A stretch of 64,000 nucleotides of DNA from Streptomyces caniscabiei (GTDB lineage Bacteria; Actinomycetota; Actinomycetes; Streptomycetales; Streptomycetaceae). Location of the stretch: assembly GCF_014930365.1 (NCBI RefSeq), contig NZ_JABXWI010000006.1:372001-436000 (forward strand), read 5' to 3'. Below are positions 8,002 through 16,707 of this stretch, in pieces (positions within the stretch are counted from its first letter, which is position 1; every line of letters starts with the position of its first letter). The position numbers were made by a program, and so were the translations under genes. Under the pieces are notes generated by a model. The model saw only the letters and a program-made list of their open reading frames with translations. It was not told the DNA's origin and did not search any database.

Positions 8002-8793
8002 TCACCGCCCCAGGTACTCCGGCGTCTCCTTGTTCACGAACGCCCGCACCGCGATCTGGTGGTCCTCCGAGGCACCCGCCCGGGTCTGGAGTTCGTCCTC
8101 CTTCTCCAGCGTCTCGGCCAGCGAGTGGGTGAAGCCGTACGCCATCGCCTCCTTGATCGCCGCGTACGCCACGGTCGGCCCCCCGGCCAGCATCCGGGCC
8201 ACCTCCTCGGCGGCGGTGTGCAGCGAGGCCGCCGGCACGATCCGGTTCGCGATCCCCAGCTCGTACGCCTCCTGCGCCTTGATGCTGCGCGGGAAGAGCA
8301 GTAGATCGGCGGCCCGGCCGGGGCCGATCACCCGCGGCAGGGTCCACGAGACCCCGGAGTCGGCCGTGAGCGCCACCCCGGCGAAGGACGTGTTGAAGGA
8401 GGCCGTGTCGGCGACCACCCGGTAGTCCGCGGCGAGCGCGAACCCCAGACCGGCACCGGCCGCCACCCCGTTCACCCCGGCCACCACGGGCTTCGCCATG
8501 CTCGTGAGCGCCTTCACCACGGGGTTGTAGTGCTCCTTGACCGTGCTCATGACCTGCCCCGAGTCCTCGATCAGCAGCCCGATGTGCTCCTTGAGGTCCT
8601 GGCCCACACAGAACGCCCGCTCCCCGGCGGCCGTCAGCAGCACCGCCCGTACCGCGTCGTCCCCGGCGGCCTCCTCCACGGCCTCCCGCAGCGCCACCTT
8701 CGTCGCGATGTTGAGCGCGTTCATCGCCTCGGGGCGGTTGAGCGTGATCTTCGCGAGTCCGTCGCGCACCTCGTAGAGCACGGTGTCGGCCAT
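8002..8793 (-). CDS. Enoyl-CoA hydratase/isomerase family protein
   Basis: A 263-residue crotonase-fold protein. ITLNRPEAMNALN near the N-terminus, AFCVGQDLKEH (about residue 60, first oxyanion-hole region) and VVAGVNGVAAGAGLGFALAA (about 101-120, second oxyanion-hole glycine) are clear. DLKEH resembles PaaG/PaaB-type isomerases, so it may act on unsaturated acyl-CoA in fatty acid or phenylacetate catabolism, but the substrate cannot be set from sequence. The start is ATG 8793. It is transcribed alone, convergent with tag and divergent from DUF3117. Confidence 0.85.
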   Translation of the reverse strand: MADTVLYEVRDGLAKITLNRPEAMNALNIATKVALREAVEEAAGDDAVRAVLLTAAGERAFCVGQDLKEHIGLLIEDSGQVMSTVKEHYNPVVKALTSMAKPVVAGVNGVAAGAGLGFALAADYRVVADTASFNTSFAGVALTADSGVSWTLPRVIGPGRAADLLLFPRSIKAQEAYELGIANRIVPAASLHTAAEEVARMLAGGPTVAYAAIKEAMAYGFTHSLAETLEKEDELQTRAGASEDHQIAVRAFVNKETPEYLGR

Positions 8794-9172
8794 GGCGGTT
8801 TCCCCTCCGGTGTCGCTTCGGCAGGCGACGTACTGGTCAGTACGCCCTCGTCACACCACAGCATGGCGGAGTTCACGGGTGACGGCCGGGCCCGGACGTG
8901 TGACCTGCGTCAAAGAATCACCAATGGGCGAGCGCCCACCTGGGACCGAGGGGTGGCGCAGTATCGCAGTCACACCGCCGAATTGGGTGGTTTTGCTCGC
9001 GCGCGTTGCCCAAGCGATGCCGACCGATGTTGGTCATCGGGTCATGAGATGCGGGATAATGGCCTGGAAGCAATGTGTTCGATGCCGGTGTCGCGTGTCC
9101 CCAGGTGGGCCCGCGCCTGCCCTCCCGGGCCGTCGGCTTGGCGATGAGCTGGTTTCAGGAAGGGGTACGAGC
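8794..9172. other. Divergent promoter region, 379 bases
   Basis: Holds the promoters of the enoyl-CoA hydratase (-) and the DUF3117 gene (+). A possible sigma-70-like element for the DUF3117 gene is TTGGTC (9030-9035) and GATAAT (9055-9060) with a long 19-base spacer. No gene or hairpin was recognised. Confidence 0.4.
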
Positions 9173-9340
9173 ATGGCGGCCATGAAGCCGCGGACGGGCG
9201 ATGGCCCGCTCGAGGTGACCAAGGAGGGGCGGGGCATCGTCATGCGCGTTCCGCTCGAAGGCGGCGGTCGGCTCGTCGTCGAGCTGACCCCTGACGAGGC
9301 CGATGCCCTCGGAGATGCCCTCAAGAAGGTCGTCGGCTGA
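9173..9340 (+). CDS. DUF3117 small protein
   Basis: A 55-residue protein, MAAMKPRTGDGPLEVTKEGR onward, ending ADALGDALKKVVG. It is a very strongly conserved actinobacterial protein of unknown function with a compact beta-beta-beta-alpha pattern; mycobacteria encode it beside the tag gene, as here. ATG 9173 has AGGAAGGGGTACGAGC upstream. The reading frame continues upstream, but that part lacks coding character. A perfect hairpin ends the transcript. No enzymatic motif is visible. Confidence 0.9.
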   Translation: MAAMKPRTGDGPLEVTKEGRGIVMRVPLEGGGRLVVELTPDEADALGDALKKVVG

Positions 9341-9368
9341 CGCGCGTAGCGACCATACCCTTTCAGTT

Positions 9369-9402
9369 GCCCCGGCACCGCCGCACCCGGCGGTGCCGGG
9401 GC
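9369..9402 (+). terminator. Terminator of the DUF3117 gene
   Basis: Perfect inverted repeat, 15-base arms at 9369-9383 and 9388-9402 with a CACC loop, 28 bases after the DUF3117 stop and before the convergent O-methyltransferase. Confidence 0.85.
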
Positions 9403-9463
9403 GCTGTCGTGCCAGGGGTGTCAGAGGGAGGCCGGGGAGGCCGGTCGGATCGCGGGCGGCCGC

Positions 9464-10096
9464 TCAGCGCTTGACCGCGCACAGCAGGCCGTCGCCCACC
9501 GGGAGCAGGGACGGCACGAGCTCGGGGCTCTCCCGGACCGTGCGCAGCAGCTCCCGCAGACGTATGACCTCGGTGGGCTGGGGGTTGGAGTCCACCGTCC
9601 GGCCACTGGCGAAGACACCCTCGAAGGCGACCAGGCCACCGGGTCTGAGCAGGCGCAACGATTCAGCGAGGTAGTCGAGGCACTCGAGCCGGTCGCCGTC
9701 GCAGAAGACCAGGTCGTACCCGGAGTCCGCGAGCCGGGGCAGCACGTCCAGGGCGTGCCCCGGGATGAAGCGCGCGCGGTTGCTGGCGAAGCCGGCCGCG
9801 CGGAACGCCTGCCGGGCGAACTGCTGGTGCTCCGGTTCCGGATCCACGGTGGTCAGCACCCCGTCGGGCCGCATGCCGTGCAGCAGATGGATCCCGGAGA
9901 CACCGGTGCCGGTCCCGATCTCCGCCACCGCCTTCGCGTCCACGGTGGCGGCGAGCACCCGCAGCGCGGCGCCCGTGCCGGGCGACACCGAGCGCAGCCC
10001 TGCTTCCCGGGCCCGTTCACGGGCCCAGCGCAGCGCGTCGTCCTCGGCGACAAAGGCGTCGGCGAACGCCCAGCTCGTCAGCCGGTTGCCGGTAAT
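9464..10096 (-). CDS. O-methyltransferase (class I, SAM-dependent)
   Basis: A 210-residue SAM methyltransferase of the catechol/caffeoyl-CoA O-methyltransferase type: VAEIGTGTGVSGIHLLHGM is motif I, TTVDPEPEHQQFARQAF carries the acidic ribose-binding residue, and YDLVFCDGDR is motif II. The substrate is unknown. The first canonical start in frame is GTG 9988, but conserved-looking coding sequence (TGNRLTSWAFADAFVAEDDA) extends 36 codons further. The only well-placed start there is ATT at 10096, with AAGGAG six bases upstream, so a rare ATT start is proposed. It is divergent from the ECF sigma gene, the same arrangement as Rv1220c-sigE in M. tuberculosis. Confidence 0.82.
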   Translation of the reverse strand: MTGNRLTSWAFADAFVAEDDALRWARERAREAGLRSVSPGTGAALRVLAATVDAKAVAEIGTGTGVSGIHLLHGMRPDGVLTTVDPEPEHQQFARQAFRAAGFASNRARFIPGHALDVLPRLADSGYDLVFCDGDRLECLDYLAESLRLLRPGGLVAFEGVFASGRTVDSNPQPTEVIRLRELLRTVRESPELVPSLLPVGDGLLCAVKR

Positions 10097-10152
10097 GACC
10101 CTCTCCTTATGTCCCCGTGGTTGCCTGGGCGTGACTGTATCCGTTGCCGTCG

Positions 10153-10178
10153 GGAACCTGCTGATGGGACCGGTCGTT
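10153..10178 (+). promoter_or_regulatory. Putative ECF-sigma promoter upstream of sigE
   Basis: GGGAACC (from 10152) and CGTT (10175-10178) are separated by 16 bases, a close match to the GGAAC...GTT pattern of ECF sigma promoters. It points at the sigma gene and would give a leader of about 180 bases to the ATG at 10364, or a near-leaderless message for an in-frame GTG at 10190. Autoregulation is inferred, not shown. Confidence 0.55.
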
Positions 10179-10363
10179 TAAAGGGATGAGTGAGTGACGG
10201 GGGCCGCGACGGGGGGCACGGGATGGATCGGTCCGACGAGCAGGGGCGCGCATCGACGTGCCTGCTGACCAAGCCACAGCGGCCGCATCAGCAGGACGCG
10301 CCCCACCGGCGTACAGCAATTTCTTATAAAACCGCTTATCCGGAGCTAACGGGCGAGGTGGCT

Positions 10364-11152
10364 ATGGTAGGGGCTCCACTGGACACCACCAGAGCCGACA
10401 GGGGAGGTGCGGCTGCGCCCGCGGATCGGGGAGGAGTGCTGCGGCGCTTTCTCGGATCGGCAGGCAGGCCGAAATCCGTGAACGACACCGCTGACCACAG
10501 CCACGCCGACGCTTCCGCCTCGGGCGGAGCACAGACCGCGACCTTCACCACGGACGCGCACGCACAGGCGTGGACTCCGCCCACCTGGGAGGAGATCGTC
10601 AGCACCCACAGCGGCCGCGTCTACCGGCTCGCCTACCGTCTGACCGGCAACCAGCACGACGCCGAGGACCTCACCCAGGAAGTCTTCGTCCGCGTCTTCC
10701 GCTCCCTGTCGACCTACACGCCCGGCACCTTCGAGGGCTGGCTGCACCGCATCACCACCAACCTCTTCCTGGACATGGTCCGGCGCAAGCAGCGCATCCG
10801 CTTCGACGCCCTCGGGGACGACGCGGCCGAGCGCCTGCCCAGCCGTGAGCCCACCCCGCAGCAGATCTTCAACGACGCGCACTTCGACGCCGACGTCCAG
10901 CAGGCCCTCGACACCCTGGCACCCGAGTTCCGCGCCGCCGTCGTCCTGTGCGACATCGAAGGGCTGTCCTACGAGGAGATCGCCGCGACCCTGGGCGTCA
11001 AGCTCGGCACGGTCCGCTCCCGGATCCACCGCGGCCGCTCCCAGCTCCGCAAGGCCCTCGCGCACCGCTCCCCGGAGGCCCGGGCCGAGCAGCGCCGCGG
11101 GTTCGCGGTGCCCCGGGTGGCCGTGCTGGGAGGAGGGGGCGCGACCGCGTGA
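10364..11152 (+). CDS. sigE: ECF RNA polymerase sigma factor, SigE type
   Basis: A 262-residue group 4 sigma factor. The sigma-2 region holds YRLAYRLTGNQHDAEDLTQE followed by VFVRVFRSL. Sigma-4 holds LAPEFRAAVVLCDIEGLSYE and the helix-turn-helix AATLGVKLGTVRSRIHRGRS. About 80 residues of disordered N-terminus precede sigma-2. It is inferred to direct an envelope-stress regulon because its neighbours are an anti-sigma factor, an HtrA-like protease and TatB, exactly the mycobacterial sigE-rseA-htrA-tatB order. ATG 10364 with GAGGTGGCT upstream was chosen; the frame stays open back to GTG 10190, close to an ECF-like promoter. The stop overlaps the anti-sigma start by 4 bases. Confidence 0.9.
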   Translation: MVGAPLDTTRADRGGAAAPADRGGVLRRFLGSAGRPKSVNDTADHSHADASASGGAQTATFTTDAHAQAWTPPTWEEIVSTHSGRVYRLAYRLTGNQHDAEDLTQEVFVRVFRSLSTYTPGTFEGWLHRITTNLFLDMVRRKQRIRFDALGDDAAERLPSREPTPQQIFNDAHFDADVQQALDTLAPEFRAAVVLCDIEGLSYEEIAATLGVKLGTVRSRIHRGRSQLRKALAHRSPEARAEQRRGFAVPRVAVLGGGGATA

Positions 11153-12366
11153 GTGGATCCCGTCCTACGCCTGCCGAGCAACACCTGGGAGACCGTCTCT
11201 CCGCCCTGGTCGACGGAGAGCTCGGTCATGAGGCGCGCGACCGCGTCCTGGCACATCTCGCCACCTGCGCGAAGTGCAAGTCGGAGGCGGACGAGCAGCG
11301 CCGTCTGAAGAACGTCTTCGCGGAGGCCGCTCCGCCGCCCCCCTCCGAGAGCTTCCTGGCCCGTCTCCAGATGCTCCCGGCGGGCGGCGACGGCGACGGC
11401 GGCTCACCGCTGTCCGGTGGCTTCGGCGGAAGACTCGGAGGCACGGCCGGAGGGTCGGGTCTGCCCGGTGACCCCTCCGACTCCCGGGACTTCGCCGACT
11501 TCGGGGTCTTCGGCTCCGGCGACTCCTTCGGGTATGTCCCGTCGGGACCACACGGCGGCGCGCTGACGCCGTCGGAAGGCCGCGGGCTGCTCGGTGGCGG
11601 CCGTGGAACGTCCGGCGGCCGCGGGTTCCTCGGTGACCGGGGTTTCCTGAGCGGCCGTGGCTTCCTCGGCGACCGCGGAGCGCTGGGCGACCGCGGCTTC
11701 CTGGGCGGCGGACGCGACCTCTCCGGCGGTGCGGACGAGCGTCCGGACGGGGAGGAGAGAACCACCGACGACACGGACGACCAGCACGACAGAGGGGTCA
11801 GACGCGACCGCGGTTTCCGGATCCATGACGTGCGCCGGCACGAGGCGGAGCGTTCCGCCTCGCGCGGGATGCGGTTCGCCTTCGTCGCGGCGGGAGCCGT
11901 GTCGCTGGCCGCGATCGCCCTCGGCGGTGTGACCAACGGCATGCCCGTCGAGACGGCGGACGCCCGGGGCGGCTCCGGCGCCGGGAGCAACGTCACCCCG
12001 CTGCGGACCCCGGCCGGCACGGTCCCGACGCCCGAGGCACAGCGCCGCCGGGGAGCCGTCGGCCCGCTGCTCGGACAGGGCCAGCAGTCCCTGGGCGACA
12101 TGCCCGTCGCCCCGACGGAGATCTCCGCGCCCCTGCTGCCCGGGGTCCCCGCTCCGGCCGGCCAGGACCGTCGGTCCGTACACCCGCTGACCGCACCCGT
12201 GCTGGCCGGTGCGGCCGTCATGTCGCCGCTCATACGTCCGCTCACCGACGCGCCGCCGCTGCAGCTGACCGACTGGTCCCCGGCCTCCGAACTCGCCGGA
12301 CCCGGCCTGCTGACGGCGCCCGACACCACCTCGTCCCCCACACCCACCTCGCCCGTCCTCCGCTGA
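11149..12366 (+). CDS. rseA: Zinc-binding anti-sigma factor, RseA type
   Basis: A 405-residue protein. The N-terminal ZAS domain contains the zinc motif H36-x3-C40-x2-C43 (AHLATCAKCKSE), which binds and silences the ECF sigma factor encoded just upstream. Residues about 144-197 are a Gly/Arg/Leu-rich tract made of repeats of GDRGFL and GRGFL. One membrane-spanning segment (about 240-260, MRFAFVAAGAVSLAAIALGG) follows, then an extracytoplasmic Pro/Thr-rich tail of about 140 residues. GTG 11149 overlaps the sigma stop (GTGA), so the pair is translationally coupled and likely made in equal amounts. It is much longer than the mycobacterial protein because of the repeats and the tail. Release by redox change or proteolysis is inferred from the family. 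Confidence 0.88.
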   Translation: MSGSRPTPAEQHLGDRLSALVDGELGHEARDRVLAHLATCAKCKSEADEQRRLKNVFAEAAPPPPSESFLARLQMLPAGGDGDGGSPLSGGFGGRLGGTAGGSGLPGDPSDSRDFADFGVFGSGDSFGYVPSGPHGGALTPSEGRGLLGGGRGTSGGRGFLGDRGFLSGRGFLGDRGALGDRGFLGGGRDLSGGADERPDGEERTTDDTDDQHDRGVRRDRGFRIHDVRRHEAERSASRGMRFAFVAAGAVSLAAIALGGVTNGMPVETADARGGSGAGSNVTPLRTPAGTVPTPEAQRRRGAVGPLLGQGQQSLGDMPVAPTEISAPLLPGVPAPAGQDRRSVHPLTAPVLAGAAVMSPLIRPLTDAPPLQLTDWSPASELAGPGLLTAPDTTSSPTPTSPVLR

Positions 12367-12508
12367 CCCCGAGTTCTGCGCGCCGGGCCGCGAACCTGGT
12401 TGAATCCAGAGTGGGCCGTGTCCGCTCGGGCCGGTTCCGGCTCGCGGCACTCGGTGAACGGTGGGCGTCGGGCCGGTCCTCGGGACAGGCCCTAGGTGTG
12501 GGGAGAAC

Positions 12509-14938
12509 ATGAACGAGGGGAAGCCCACGAAGGCGAAGTGGTGGAGCCGCCCCCGGGCGCACGGCGCGGAGGGCGGGACGACGGGGGACACGGGCCCGGT
12601 CGGCACCGCTGACTCCGGAGAGTCCGCCGGGAGTGTGGACGCCCTCGGGCCGTCCGCGAACGCGGCGCGTGCGGAAAACCCAGAGGGCGACTTCGAGTTG
12701 GAACGCCCGGCGACTCCGACGGTGACGGCACCGGCCTTCGCCGGGACCGACTCCCGGACCGAGACCGTGGGCAAGGCGGCCGAGATCGACGGCAAGACCG
12801 AGGCCGATTCCGGCTCCGATTTCGAACTGGCTCGCCCGGTCGCCGAGGCTTCGCCCGGGGGCGCCCTCACATCGGCGGTCGACGTGGCCGGTGACCGGGT
12901 GGGCGACTCGGACGGCGACTTCGAGTTGGAACGGCCGAGCGCGAGGAACGCGGGGCACGACGCCGAGGGCGGGGCGAACTCGCCGACGGAGGCCGACGGT
13001 TCGCCGGTCGCGTCGGGCGGTTCGGTGGCTGAGCCCGAGGGTGCGTCGGTCGGCACCGACGGGGTCGGTGCCGGCGCTGCCGCAGCCCCTGGCACGCCCG
13101 CGACCACGGTCGTGGGCGCCGTCGCGGTCGCCGATGCCCTGCCGTCGGCTCAGCAGGGTGCCCTGAGCGCCCCTGACGCCCCCTCTGAGCGCCCCAAGCC
13201 GCTGCACGACCCCGATCCCTACAGCACCCCGCCGTACGGCGAGCCCGGCCCCTGGGCGCCCGCTCCGCCGTTCCAGCATCCGGCGACCACCTCGGCCCCT
13301 GGCACGAACGTCCGGCCGGAGACATCGGCACACGACGCGCACCCGGTCGCGGAGGAGCCGGCACTGGCCGGGGCGCCCGCGACCGCCGCCCCCGGATACG
13401 CCGACACGAGCACCCCGGTGACTCCGGCCCACGGCACCGCCGTACCGGCGGCCGCTCCGCGGCCCACGAGGACGTACGCGGAGGCGCCTGTGGCCGCCGC
13501 CGCGGCCCCCTTCCCGGACGCGGCCCGGCCCGCCGCCGCGCCCTACCCCGACATCTCCCAGCCTCCCGGCGCCTCGTACGCGTATCCGTCCCAGCCGGGA
13601 CCGCCGCCCTTCGGGGACGCGGCGCAGCCGGTCGCGCCCCCGTACGCGGGCGGGGCCCAGGCCGCGCCCGCCTCGCCGGGAGCCGGAGTCCCGCATCCCT
13701 CGGGGGCCTTCGCCGATCCCGGGCAGTCGCCGCCCGGCCCGCAGGGGCCCTGGCAGAACTACGACCCGTGGGCCGGGTCGGGGTCGCTGCAGCAGAACGG
13801 GGCCGCGGTGGACGACGTGGCGCGGCGGCGCCGGCGCAGGCGCAGGACGCTCGTGGTCGGGGCCGTGCTGATCGCCGTCGTAGCCGGCGGCATCGGCGGA
13901 GCCGTGGGCGCGTACCTGGAGCGCAACGGCGGCGTCGGGGCCATCGAGCTGCCGCAGACCAGCGACGGGGCGACGGGGCGGGCGCCCGACAGCGTCGCCG
14001 GGATCGCCGCCAGCGCGCTGCCCGGCGTCGTGACCCTGCACGTCAGCGGGGACAGCGCGCAGGGCACCGGCACCGGCTTCGTGCTCGACGAGCGCGGCCA
14101 CATCCTCACCAACAACCACGTCGTCGACCCCGCCGGCAGCGACGGCGAGATATCGGTGACCTTCAGCGGCGGTGAGACGGCCAAGGCCACCATCGTCGGC
14201 CGGGACACCGGCTACGACCTGGCCGTGGTCAAGGTCTCCGGCGTCCGCGGACTCAAACCGCTGCCCCTCGGCAACTCCGAGGAGGTCCGGGTCGGCGACC
14301 CGGTCGTCGCCATCGGTGCCCCCTTCGACCTGGCCAACACCGTCACCTCCGGCATCATCAGCGCCAAGGAGCGGCCCATCACGGCGGGCGGTGAGAGCGG
14401 CGACGTCAGCGACGTGTCGTACGTGGACGCGCTGCAGACCGACGCGCCGATAAACCCGGGCAACTCCGGAGGCCCGCTCCTCGACGGCAAGGGCCGTGTG
14501 ATCGGCATCAACAGCGCCATCCGCTCCGCCGGCAGCGGCTCCGAGTCGGAGGGCGGGCAGGCCGGTTCCATCGGTCTGGGCTTCGCGATCCCCATCAACC
14601 AGGGCAAGCGCGTCGCCGAGGAGCTGATCAACACCGGCAAGGCCACCCACCCGGTCATCGGGGTCACCCTCGACATGGACTACTCCGGTGACGGCGCCCG
14701 CATCGGCGACAAGGGCGACGGCGACGGCTCCGGGGTGACCCCGGGCGGTCCCGCCGACCGGGCGGGCATGCGCGCGGGCGACGTCATCACCCAGGTCGAC
14801 GGCCAGCGTGTGCACTCCGGCAACGAACTGATCGTCAAGGTCCGCGCGCACCGGCCCGGCGACCGCCTGGAGCTCACCCTCCTGCGGAACGGCAGGGAGC
14901 GGACGGTCACCCTCACCCTCGGCTCGTCCGGCGGCTGA
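12509..14938 (+). CDS. htrA: HtrA-like membrane-anchored serine protease with PDZ domain
   Basis: An 809-residue protein. Residues 1-440 are a long cytoplasmic disordered region rich in Pro/Ala, with three copies of a DFEL(E/A)RP motif at about 62, 105 and 138. An Arg-rich stop (RRRRRRRRTL) and one membrane segment (about 446-468) follow. Outside is a trypsin-like domain with the triad His in ILTNNHVVD (about 537), Asp in TGYDLAVVKV (about 570) and Ser in PINPGNSGGPLL (about 652), then a PDZ domain (about 717-809, PADRAGMRAGDVITQVDG). Role: degradation or folding control of exported proteins under envelope stress. ATG 12509 has GGGGAGAAC upstream. It lies 142 bases after rseA, in the sigE-rseA-htrA-tatB order. 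Confidence 0.9.
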   Translation: MNEGKPTKAKWWSRPRAHGAEGGTTGDTGPVGTADSGESAGSVDALGPSANAARAENPEGDFELERPATPTVTAPAFAGTDSRTETVGKAAEIDGKTEADSGSDFELARPVAEASPGGALTSAVDVAGDRVGDSDGDFELERPSARNAGHDAEGGANSPTEADGSPVASGGSVAEPEGASVGTDGVGAGAAAAPGTPATTVVGAVAVADALPSAQQGALSAPDAPSERPKPLHDPDPYSTPPYGEPGPWAPAPPFQHPATTSAPGTNVRPETSAHDAHPVAEEPALAGAPATAAPGYADTSTPVTPAHGTAVPAAAPRPTRTYAEAPVAAAAAPFPDAARPAAAPYPDISQPPGASYAYPSQPGPPPFGDAAQPVAPPYAGGAQAAPASPGAGVPHPSGAFADPGQSPPGPQGPWQNYDPWAGSGSLQQNGAAVDDVARRRRRRRRTLVVGAVLIAVVAGGIGGAVGAYLERNGGVGAIELPQTSDGATGRAPDSVAGIAASALPGVVTLHVSGDSAQGTGTGFVLDERGHILTNNHVVDPAGSDGEISVTFSGGETAKATIVGRDTGYDLAVVKVSGVRGLKPLPLGNSEEVRVGDPVVAIGAPFDLANTVTSGIISAKERPITAGGESGDVSDVSYVDALQTDAPINPGNSGGPLLDGKGRVIGINSAIRSAGSGSESEGGQAGSIGLGFAIPINQGKRVAEELINTGKATHPVIGVTLDMDYSGDGARIGDKGDGDGSGVTPGGPADRAGMRAGDVITQVDGQRVHSGNELIVKVRAHRPGDRLELTLLRNGRERTVTLTLGSSGG

Positions 14939-15186
14939 CCGTGTCCCCGGTGGTCACGCATGCGCGGCCACGACGACGGGGTCCACTGACGCCAACTTCA
15001 CAGGAGGGGCCCCGCACCCCCTCCTGCCAGGCAAACAGCTGGGAAAACCCGTCCTTCGGGCACGGTCCGAAGCGGCCCGAAGGTACCGGATCGGCGGGAT
15101 CGCCGGGTACCGTGGATCCGGCCCGGACCACGGACGACCTGCCGAGGCCCGCGGATCGGGACCGAGGACATCGCAAGGAGCTTCAG

Positions 15187-15657
15187 GTGTTCAATGACAT
15201 AGGTGCGCTCGAGGTGGTGACGCTCGTCGTCCTCGCCGTGCTCGTCTTCGGTCCGGACAAGCTCCCGAAGGTGATCCAGGACGTCACGCGGACCATCCGC
15301 AAGATCCGCGAGTTCTCGGACAGCGCCAAGGCGGACATCCGCAGCGAACTCGGACCGGAGTTCAAGGACTTCGAGTTCGAGGACCTCAACCCCAAGACGT
15401 TCATCCGCAAGCAGCTGGACAACGACGAGCTGGGGCTGAAGGAGATCCGCAACGGCTTCGACCTGAAGAAGGAGATGGCCGAGCTCACGGACGCGGTCCA
15501 CGGCCGCGAGTCCGAGGGCTCGTCCGGCTCCTCCTCGTCCGGCTCCGCCTCGGACTCCTCGGGCGGCTCCTCCTCGGGTGCGGCCGGCGGCTCCGTCGAC
15601 ATGACGAAGAAGCCCGAACTCGAAGAGCGTCCGCCGTACGACATGGACGCCACCTGA
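15187..15657 (+). CDS. tatB: Twin-arginine translocase subunit TatB
   Basis: A 156-residue Sec-independent translocase subunit that, with TatC, binds twin-arginine signal peptides. One N-terminal membrane helix (residues 4-19) is followed by FGPDKLPKVI, the hinge and amphipathic helix typical of TatB (the short TatA differs here), then a charged helical region and a Ser/Gly-rich tail. GTG 15187 is chosen: AAGGAG lies 6 bases upstream and the mature start VFNDIGALEV matches TatB proteins. A 250-base gap after htrA may hold its own promoter. Confidence 0.92.
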   Translation: MFNDIGALEVVTLVVLAVLVFGPDKLPKVIQDVTRTIRKIREFSDSAKADIRSELGPEFKDFEFEDLNPKTFIRKQLDNDELGLKEIRNGFDLKKEMAELTDAVHGRESEGSSGSSSSGSASDSSGGSSSGAAGGSVDMTKKPELEERPPYDMDAT

Positions 15658-15892
15658 GTCGTACGCCGGTGTGCTGCGGCGCCCCCTACGTGATGCGATT
15701 CATACCGTCACGCACCCTCGTACGGCCCGAACCCGCCAGTACGCCGTCCTACGCGCCGGGCGCTTTCCCTGCTGCTCGGAGAGCTGTGGCTATGCTGCCC
15801 AGTTGTTGTGCGGACCGTAAGAAGAGCGAGCGACGACGCCCGAGGGGGGCGGGCCGCTCCGGTCCGTCGAGAGCGAGGAGGCGTCCGGGCAC

Positions 15893-16564
15893 ATGGAGAC
15901 GACAAGTCGGGTAGGCGCGCAGGCGTCGGCCGCGGAGGGTGGACAACAGGTCCCCTCCGCCCGACGCACGGTCGACGGCTACCTGCTGGCGCCCTTCCCG
16001 TGGTACGGCCTCGACGAGGCCTTCACGGGACCGCGCTGGCTGATGCAGGTGGGTACGTCGGCGGAAGGAGCCGTCGAGCACGGTTCGATCGGCCACGGTG
16101 ACGAGCCCTCGGTGCGCAACGAGTACACCGCCGGGTCGGACGACGAGGTCAAAGAGCGGTTCGCGGTCGTGGTGACCGTCGCGGAGAACCCGTCCCGCAG
16201 GAGCGCCGACGGTACGGGGCTGCTGGAGGCCACGTCGGTCTCCTCGGCGGCGTGGCTCGCGGGTGTGGGGCTGCTGTCCTTCACCTGGCCCGGGCAGCTG
16301 GACCACTCCCTGCGGGACGACTGGCTGGACCAGCAGACCGAGGCCGCGTGGGTGCTGGCCGACGATCTCGCCGGGCCCGACTGGACGACCCTGTCCCTGC
16401 CGGTGGACGGCGTGCCGACGCCGTTCCACTACCGCGAGTCCGAGTTCGGGTGGGTGCTCGCGGGGTCGACGTCGCAGGGGGTGCATGTGGGGGCGTACGG
16501 GCGCGGGATGAGCGCGTACGGTCTTGGCTTCGCCGTGATCAAGGACATCGAGGCGTACGCATAG
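15893..16564 (+). CDS. Conserved protein of unknown function
   Basis: A 223-residue soluble protein without signal peptide or membrane segment. It has a hydrophobic mixed core (VDGYLLAPFPWYGLDEAFTG; WVLADDLAGPDWTTLSLPVD; SQGVHVGAYGRGMSAYGLGF) and an acidic middle (SDDEVKERFAVVV). I do not recognise a characterised family. ATG 15893 has GAGGAGG 11 bases upstream. It lies between tatB and the convergent Mrp gene and ends at a strong hairpin. Its codon use is normal for the genome, so it is a real resident gene. Confidence 0.75.
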   Translation: METTSRVGAQASAAEGGQQVPSARRTVDGYLLAPFPWYGLDEAFTGPRWLMQVGTSAEGAVEHGSIGHGDEPSVRNEYTAGSDDEVKERFAVVVTVAENPSRRSADGTGLLEATSVSSAAWLAGVGLLSFTWPGQLDHSLRDDWLDQQTEAAWVLADDLAGPDWTTLSLPVDGVPTPFHYRESEFGWVLAGSTSQGVHVGAYGRGMSAYGLGFAVIKDIEAYA

Positions 16565-16607
16565 CGTTGGAGGGCACCGCCGGGTTGTGGTGCGGTGCCC
16601 TCCAACG
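16565..16607. terminator. Bidirectional hairpin terminator
   Basis: Perfect inverted repeat with 16-base arms (16565-16580, 16592-16607) and an 11-base loop, starting immediately after the TAG stop of the unknown-function gene and facing the convergent Mrp gene. Confidence 0.85.
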
Positions 16608-16707
16608 CCGTAGGGGCTTCGGTGGTCAGGGGGCTGCGGGTGCGTCGTGGCTTGTCGCGCAGTTCCCCGCGCCCCTTTGCGGGCAGCCCCAGACTTTGAC
16701 GGCCGCC

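Noticed and set aside
12242..14851. Long minus-strand open frame opposite the htrA-like gene
   Set aside because: Antisense frame without a start signal; the plus strand encodes the full protease with catalytic triad and PDZ domain.
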